Assembly: GCA_026991065.1 (NCBI GenBank)
Contig: JALXCG010000460.1
Location: 1-19,048 of the forward strand
Direction: 5' to 3'
From: JALXCG01 sp026991065 [NCBI: Gemmatimonadota bacterium]
GTDB lineage: Bacteria > GCA-2686955
Length of the DNA stretch: 19,048 bases
Positions 14,870-19,048 of this stretch are shown here, piece after piece. The position numbers and the translations under genes were made by a program. Under the pieces are notes generated by a model. It did no database searches. It saw only the letters and a list, made by a program, of their open reading frames with translations, and had not been told where the DNA came from. The first letter of the stretch is position 1. Every line of letters starts with the position of its first letter.

Positions 14870-15358
14870 TTGCCTGCGAGTAGGGTGATCGGTATTGACC
14901 CCGGTCTGGCGTGCACCGGCGTGGGCATCATCGAGTACCATGAGCGCCGGTTTCGGTTGGTTCATCAGAGCGTGATTCGCTCTTCGACGGAATTGCCGAT
15001 CGCAGTACGTTTGCTGAGGATCCACAGAGGGATCCGGGAAGTGATGGCGCAGCACCGAATCGACGCTGCGGCGATCGAATCGGTGTTCGTTGGGCACAGC
15101 GCGCGTTCAGCTCTGGCGCTTGGCCATGCGCGTGCCGCTGCGATGCTGGCTTTGGCCTGGGATGGTCTCCCGGTTGGCGAGTACTCGCCGGCGGAGGTGA
15201 AGCGCGCAGTCGGCGCGGGTGGGCGGGGAAGCAAGGAGCAGGTGCATGACCTCGTTAAGATGCTCTTGGCCGGAGTGAAGGGGCGGTTGCCGAATGATGC
15301 CGCGGATGCGCTGGCCGTTGCGATCTGCCACGTCAATCGCACCGGAGGTCGAAGATGA
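14870..15358 (+). CDS. ruvC: Crossover junction endodeoxyribonuclease RuvC
   Basis: A 162-residue RNase H-fold resolvase that cuts Holliday junctions bound by RuvAB. The four acidic catalytic residues are visible: Asp10 in GIDPG, Glu70 in AIESVF, and Asp143 and Asp146 in PNDAADALAVA. Phe73 matches the stacking aromatic of the family. The conserved segment after it is altered: GHSARSALALGHARA, where most members have an Asn before the A.SA motif and Gln in LGQAR. The start is uncertain. TTG at 14870, four bases after the yebC stop, gives the usual short lead to GIDPG. ATG at 14840 would add 10 residues and overlap yebC. The stop overlaps the ruvA start as ATGA. Confidence 0.92.
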   Translation: MPASRVIGIDPGLACTGVGIIEYHERRFRLVHQSVIRSSTELPIAVRLLRIHRGIREVMAQHRIDAAAIESVFVGHSARSALALGHARAAAMLALAWDGLPVGEYSPAEVKRAVGAGGRGSKEQVHDLVKMLLAGVKGRLPNDAADALAVAICHVNRTGGRR

Positions 15359-15963
15359 TTGAGGCGGTCCGGGGAAGGTTGGTGCGCATCGATGAGGCCA
15401 GCATCGTTGTTGAGGTCGGAGGGATCTCGCTGGCGCTCTCGGTTCCACCATCGAATGCGTTGTTGCAGCGGTCGGTTGGCGAGGATATCGCTGTTCCCAC
15501 CTACCTCCACGTGCGCGATGACGGCATGGAGCTTTTCGGGTTTCACGATGAAGATGAGCGCAGACTCTTTCTGGCACTGCGCAAAGTCGCGGGTATTGGT
15601 CCGCGTTTGGCCCTCTCCATTGTTGGTGCGCTGCCGCCGCGCACCGTACAGGCGGCGGTGACTTCCGGTGATCTGCGTACTCTGCAACGGGCACCAGGAG
15701 TCGGGAAGAAGCTGGCCCAGCGCTTGATCCTCGAACTGAAGGACAAGCTTGCTTTTGCTGAGATCGATGGTGGTGATCCGGCAGTCGCGACCCAGCCCTC
15801 TCCCCGTTCCGGGAATTGGCACGACGCCGCACTCGCACTGGCGACACTGGGCTTCGATGCTGGCCAGATCGATCGGGCATTGGCGTCCGTGCGCCGGGAC
15901 GTCGCCGAAACCGCCGCAGTAAGTACTATAGTTCAGGCAGCTTTACGATGGTTGCGGAGTTAG
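15355..15963 (+). CDS. ruvA: Holliday junction DNA-binding subunit RuvA
   Basis: A 202-residue protein with the three RuvA domains: an N-terminal OB-fold (1-63), the tandem helix-hairpin-helix region ([17 protein letters not shown] at 78-94 and [20 protein letters not shown] at 113-132), a flexible linker (about 136-152), and domain III (about 155-202, [19 protein letters not shown]), which contacts RuvB. The tetramer holds the four-way junction flat and guides branch migration. ATG is supported by GGAGG seven bases upstream and overlaps the ruvC stop. ruvB begins one base after its stop. Confidence 0.96.
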   Translation: MIEAVRGRLVRIDEASIVVEVGGISLALSVPPSNALLQRSVGEDIAVPTYLHVRDDGMELFGFHDEDERRLFLALRKVAGIGPRLALSIVGALPPRTVQAAVTSGDLRTLQRAPGVGKKLAQRLILELKDKLAFAEIDGGDPAVATQPSPRSGNWHDAALALATLGFDAGQIDRALASVRRDVAETAAVSTIVQAALRWLRS

Positions 15964-15964
15964 T

Positions 15965-16990
15965 ATGGAGCGCCTTGGATCAGCGGACGCATTCGTGGAT
16001 GAAACCGAATTCGAGCGGTCGCTACGCCCGCGGCGGCTGAGTGAATTCATCGGGCAAGAGCGGCTAACGCAAAATCTCAGGGTGTTCATCCAGGCAGCCC
16101 GCGGCCGCAACGAGCCACTTGACCATGTGCTTCTCTCCGGTCCACCGGGGCTGGGGAAGACGACTCTCGCGGGGATCTTGGCCAATGAACTGGAAGTGGA
16201 GTTGCACACTACGTCCGGGCCAGCGATCGAAAAGGCGGGCGATCTTGCGGGAATGCTTACGAACCTGGGTCCGCGCGACGTGCTCTTCATCGATGAGATC
16301 CACCGCATGGGCACAGTGGTCGAGGAGTATCTCTACTCAGCGATGGAGGATTTTGAACTCGATATCATGATCGACTCCGGCCCCGCCGCCCGGAGCGTGA
16401 AGCTTACGCTTGCGCCCTTTACTCTGGTAGGTGCGACCACGCGTTCAGGATTGCTGTCATCGCCGATGCGGTCTCGGTTCGGAATAGGTTGCCACCTGGA
16501 ACACTATGCAGAAAAGTCACTCGCGGCGATCGTTGAACGCTCGAGCCGGCTCTTGGACGTCGAAATCGATGTGGAGGCGGCGGCTGAGATTGCCCGCCGT
16601 TCGCGGGGAACGCCACGCGTCGCCAATCGGTTGCTGCGCCGGGTTCGCGACTTCGCTCAGGTCGATGGCAGCGGTCGAATCGACAGCCCAATCGTGAGAA
16701 GTAGTCTGGCGCGTCTCGACGTTGACCATCGCGGTCTGGATGATCTCGATCAGCGCTTGCTGCGAACCTTGATTCTCAAATTCGGCGGCGGACCGGTGGG
16801 GCTCAGCAATTTGGCGGTGGCGCTGGGGGAGGAAAAAGACACTCTGGCAGAGGTTGTTGAGCCATTCCTTATCATGGAAGGTTTCCTGGTCAGAACGCCG
16901 CGCGGGAGGGTGGCAACCGAAGCTTCCTACCAACACCTTGGATTGAAGTCCAAGTTCCCAGACGACCCGCAGGGAGGTCTGTTCCGGTGA
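15965..16990 (+). CDS. ruvB: Holliday junction branch migration ATPase RuvB
   Basis: A 341-residue AAA+ motor. The opening carries [14 protein letters not shown] (18-31); Walker A is GPPGLGKTT (59-67), Walker B LFIDEIHR (107-114), sensor I GATTRSG (156-162), followed by PMRSRFG (167-173), which holds the region of the arginine finger. The C-terminal winged helix includes [29 protein letters not shown] and ends with [11 protein letters not shown]. Two hexameric rings pump DNA through the RuvA-junction complex. GGAG five bases upstream supports the ATG. The stop overlaps the queA start as GTGA. Confidence 0.97.
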   Translation: MERLGSADAFVDETEFERSLRPRRLSEFIGQERLTQNLRVFIQAARGRNEPLDHVLLSGPPGLGKTTLAGILANELEVELHTTSGPAIEKAGDLAGMLTNLGPRDVLFIDEIHRMGTVVEEYLYSAMEDFELDIMIDSGPAARSVKLTLAPFTLVGATTRSGLLSSPMRSRFGIGCHLEHYAEKSLAAIVERSSRLLDVEIDVEAAAEIARRSRGTPRVANRLLRRVRDFAQVDGSGRIDSPIVRSSLARLDVDHRGLDDLDQRLLRTLILKFGGGPVGLSNLAVALGEEKDTLAEVVEPFLIMEGFLVRTPRGRVATEASYQHLGLKSKFPDDPQGGLFR

Positions 16991-18039
16991 TGGCAGACGG
17001 GAAGGAAACGCTGGCGGACTACGATTTCGATTTGCCGGAGCATCTGATCGCTCGCTACCCCGCCCCCTCGCGGGAGGCGGCTCGACTCCTGATTCTTGAC
17101 CGTGGGCGCGACACGCTCTCGTTTGGGAAGGTCCCAGATCTTGTTGGATGTCTTCGCGAGGGCGATCTGGTCATCAGAAACACGACTCGGGTTTTTCCCG
17201 CGCGTTTGCGCGGCAAGCGGGTCGATACCGGCGGGCGTGTGGAGGCGCTTCTGGTCGCGCCGCTTGCGGATGATACGTGGAGCGCACTGGTGCGTCCGGC
17301 GAGACGGCTTCGGCAGGGTGTAATGATCGAGTTTGCGGGGGGCTTGATGGCTCAAGTGGCAGGGAGTGGAGAGGGGGGGGAGCGCTCGCTCCGGTTCCAG
17401 TTGGCTGGGGCAGAACTGGATGCGTTGGTCGATGCCGTCGGGGAGATCCCACTGCCGCCCTATATCCGGCGCCCGGCCGAGGATCTCGACCGTGATCGCT
17501 ACCAAACCGTCTATGCGCAGACACGGGGGTCGGTGGCTGCGCCAACCGCTGGTCTGCATTTGACCACGGGGATGTTCGAGGAACTGCGTGCGCGTGGGGT
17601 GCGCGTAGCCGATCTGCTTCTGCACGTGGGGCCGGGGACGTTTCGCCCGGTTGGTGAGGCGGGCATTGAGCAGCACAAGATGCACCCGGAGACGTATCAT
17701 CTTCCGGCGGAGACTGCGCAGGAGATTGAACACACTCGGAGGGTTGGAGGGCGCGTGGTTGCCATCGGCACAACCGTCGCTCGGGTTCTGGAAACCTGCG
17801 CGATCGATAACCGCTGCGTTGCCCCCGCGACCGGTGTTACCCGGATCTTCATTCGACCGCCGCGGCGTCTCCAAGTTGTCGATGCACTGCTGACCAACTT
17901 TCACCTGCCGCGCTCTACCCTTCTGATGTTGGTTGCGGCGCTGGCGGGGCGCGAGCGGATTCTCAAGGCATACGAATCCGCGATCGAAGCTGGATTTCGG
18001 TTCTTCAGCTATGGCGATGCCATGCTCATCATTTCTTAG
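16987..18039 (+). CDS. queA: S-adenosylmethionine:tRNA ribosyltransferase-isomerase QueA
   Basis: A 350-residue enzyme of queuosine synthesis. It transfers and isomerises the ribosyl part of S-adenosylmethionine onto preQ1 in tRNA, giving epoxyqueuosine. Diagnostic motifs: [15 protein letters not shown] (11-25), [16 protein letters not shown] (63-78), [44 protein letters not shown] and [18 protein letters not shown]. Length and motifs are normal for the family. The start is GTG at 16987, overlapping the ruvB stop, with GGAGG nine bases upstream. An ATG follows immediately at 16990 and could be used instead. It acts after Tgt, encoded next, has put preQ1 into the anticodon. Confidence 0.96.
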   Translation: MMADGKETLADYDFDLPEHLIARYPAPSREAARLLILDRGRDTLSFGKVPDLVGCLREGDLVIRNTTRVFPARLRGKRVDTGGRVEALLVAPLADDTWSALVRPARRLRQGVMIEFAGGLMAQVAGSGEGGERSLRFQLAGAELDALVDAVGEIPLPPYIRRPAEDLDRDRYQTVYAQTRGSVAAPTAGLHLTTGMFEELRARGVRVADLLLHVGPGTFRPVGEAGIEQHKMHPETYHLPAETAQEIEHTRRVGGRVVAIGTTVARVLETCAIDNRCVAPATGVTRIFIRPPRRLQVVDALLTNFHLPRSTLLMLVAALAGRERILKAYESAIEAGFRFFSYGDAMLIIS

Positions 18040-18102
18040 CGAAAACGGCGCCGAGATGCCGCCTGCGGGCCGATGGCTTTTTTCGTGGACACTCGATCAC
18101 TC

Positions 18103-19048
18103 ATGTCTTCTCCTTTCTCTTCTCCGTTCCGCTTCCAACTCCTTTGCACCGACCCCAGCGGGGCGCGTCGCGGGCGCATTCAGACGGCCCATGGTACGGT
18201 CGAAACCCCCTGCTTCATGCCCGTGGGAACGCTCGCGAATGTCAAGACCCAGACATGGGATGACTTACGCTCGTTGGGTGCACAGATGGTGCTGGCCAAT
18301 ACCTATCATCTCTATCTGCGGCCCGGGCATGAACTCATTGAGCAGATGGGCGGGTTCCACCGCTTCACCAGTTGGGATCGCGCGGTACTCACCGATTCGG
18401 GGGGATTCCAGGTCTATTCGCTCGCTGCCCACCGCAAGATCAAGGATGACGGTGTACAGTTTCGCAGTCATCTCGATGGCAGCTCGCACTTCTTTACTCC
18501 AGAGTTGGTCATGGGGATCCAGGCCGCACTGGGGGTCGATGTGGCAATGGCCTTCGACGAATGCTGTCCCTATCCCTCCACCCGCGAGTACGCTGCGCGA
18601 TCGATGGTAAGAACGCATCAGTGGGCTGAACGCTCATGGAAAGCCTGGCCGGTTGAGCACCACGGAGTTCCCTATGGCATCTGTCAGGGCGCGTTCGAGG
18701 AGGATCTCCGGGTTGAGTCAGCGCAGGCGATTGCAGCAATGCCCTTCGCGGGGGTTGCGGTCGGCGGGCTGGCCGTCGGAGAACCCAAGCCGGTGTTTTG
18801 GCGCATGCTGGATGTGGTGATGCCCCATCTGCCCGCACAGCGACCGCGATACCTGATGGGTGTCGGCTATCCCGATGACTTGGTGGAGGCGGTGGCTCGG
18901 GGAGTCGACCAATTCGACTGTGTGCTGCCGACACGCAATGCGCGGAAAGCGATGCTCTTTACTTCGCGGGGGCCGTTGATTGCCAAGGCGGCGCGCTACG
19001 CCCGAGATCAGGGGCCACCCGACCCGGAATGCACATGTCGCGTATGCT
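18103..19048 (+). CDS. tgt: tRNA-guanine transglycosylase Tgt (partial, cut by right edge)
   Basis: 315 codons are visible of a protein usually near 370-380 residues. Tgt exchanges the wobble guanine of GUN-anticodon tRNAs for preQ1. Visible: TVETPCFMPVGT (32-43), NTYHLYLRPG (66-75), LTDSGGFQVYSL with Asp98, FDECCPYPSTREYA (151-164), GVGYPDDLVEAV, and FDCVLPTRNARKA with the nucleophilic Asp272. The first three Cys of the zinc site, CTCRVC (310-315), are the last residues in the window; the remaining His ligand lies outside. The start is uncertain. ATG at 18103 gives the family length, but ATG at 18073 and GTG at 18085 are in frame, and none has a good ribosome site. It lies 63 bp after queA in the same frame. 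Confidence 0.95.
   Translation, partial: MSSPFSSPFRFQLLCTDPSGARRGRIQTAHGTVETPCFMPVGTLANVKTQTWDDLRSLGAQMVLANTYHLYLRPGHELIEQMGGFHRFTSWDRAVLTDSGGFQVYSLAAHRKIKDDGVQFRSHLDGSSHFFTPELVMGIQAALGVDVAMAFDECCPYPSTREYAARSMVRTHQWAERSWKAWPVEHHGVPYGICQGAFEEDLRVESAQAIAAMPFAGVAVGGLAVGEPKPVFWRMLDVVMPHLPAQRPRYLMGVGYPDDLVEAVARGVDQFDCVLPTRNARKAMLFTSRGPLIAKAARYARDQGPPDPECTCRVC

Noticed and set aside
14134-14931. Minus-strand open frame of 265 codons opposite yebC
   Set aside because: It is a shadow of the conserved YebC coding sequence without recognisable domains.
16927-17904. Minus-strand open frame of 325 codons opposite queA
   Set aside because: Antisense to a gene with clear family motifs throughout; the translation is Arg/Pro-rich and featureless.

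Overview
The window comes from the chromosome of an uncultured-looking, G+C-rich, Gram-negative (diderm) bacterium. The evidence is a type II secretion system (T2SS) operon, a lipoprotein with an outer-membrane-type signal, dense gene packing with 4-nt NTGA stop/start overlaps, and frequent GTG and TTG starts. The taxon cannot be fixed from this stretch. A deltaproteobacterial or Myxococcota-like lineage, or a phylum such as Gemmatimonadota or Eisenbacteria, would fit (inference, low confidence).

Left half (about 1-9235, minus strand): one T2SS operon, transcribed right to left in the order gspE-F-G-H-I-J-K-L-M-C, with what looks like the beginning of gspD running off the left edge. It encodes the secretion ATPase (E), the inner-membrane platform (F, L, M), the major pseudopilin (G), the minor pseudopilins (H, I, J, K), the GspC-like connector, and probably the outer-membrane secretin (D). 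From gspH to gspC every junction is a 4-nt stop/start overlap, so translation is probably coupled. A prepilin peptidase (GspO) is not in the window.

Middle (9236-11917): a gene-free divergent region of about 725 bp holding two inverted repeats. Next come a short single-stranded DNA-binding protein gene (ssb) with a strong hairpin behind it, an unrecognised lipoprotein gene, and a second gap of about 500 bp with potential secondary structure.

Right half (11918-19048, plus strand): an elongation factor G-like GTPase of the EF-G2/FusA-like subfamily and a YebC family translation/regulatory factor, then a tight ruvC-ruvA-ruvB-queA-tgt cluster. RuvABC resolves Holliday junctions. QueA and Tgt belong to the queuosine tRNA modification pathway. 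tgt is cut by the right edge within its zinc-binding motif.

I found no mobile elements, CRISPR arrays, tRNA or rRNA genes, and no convincing new biological system. Points worth a second look are the probable gspD start at the edge, the GspC basic tail, the Ala at -1 of the GspG cleavage site, the altered G4 motif of the EF-G-like protein, the tail-less SSB, and structured intergenic DNA.
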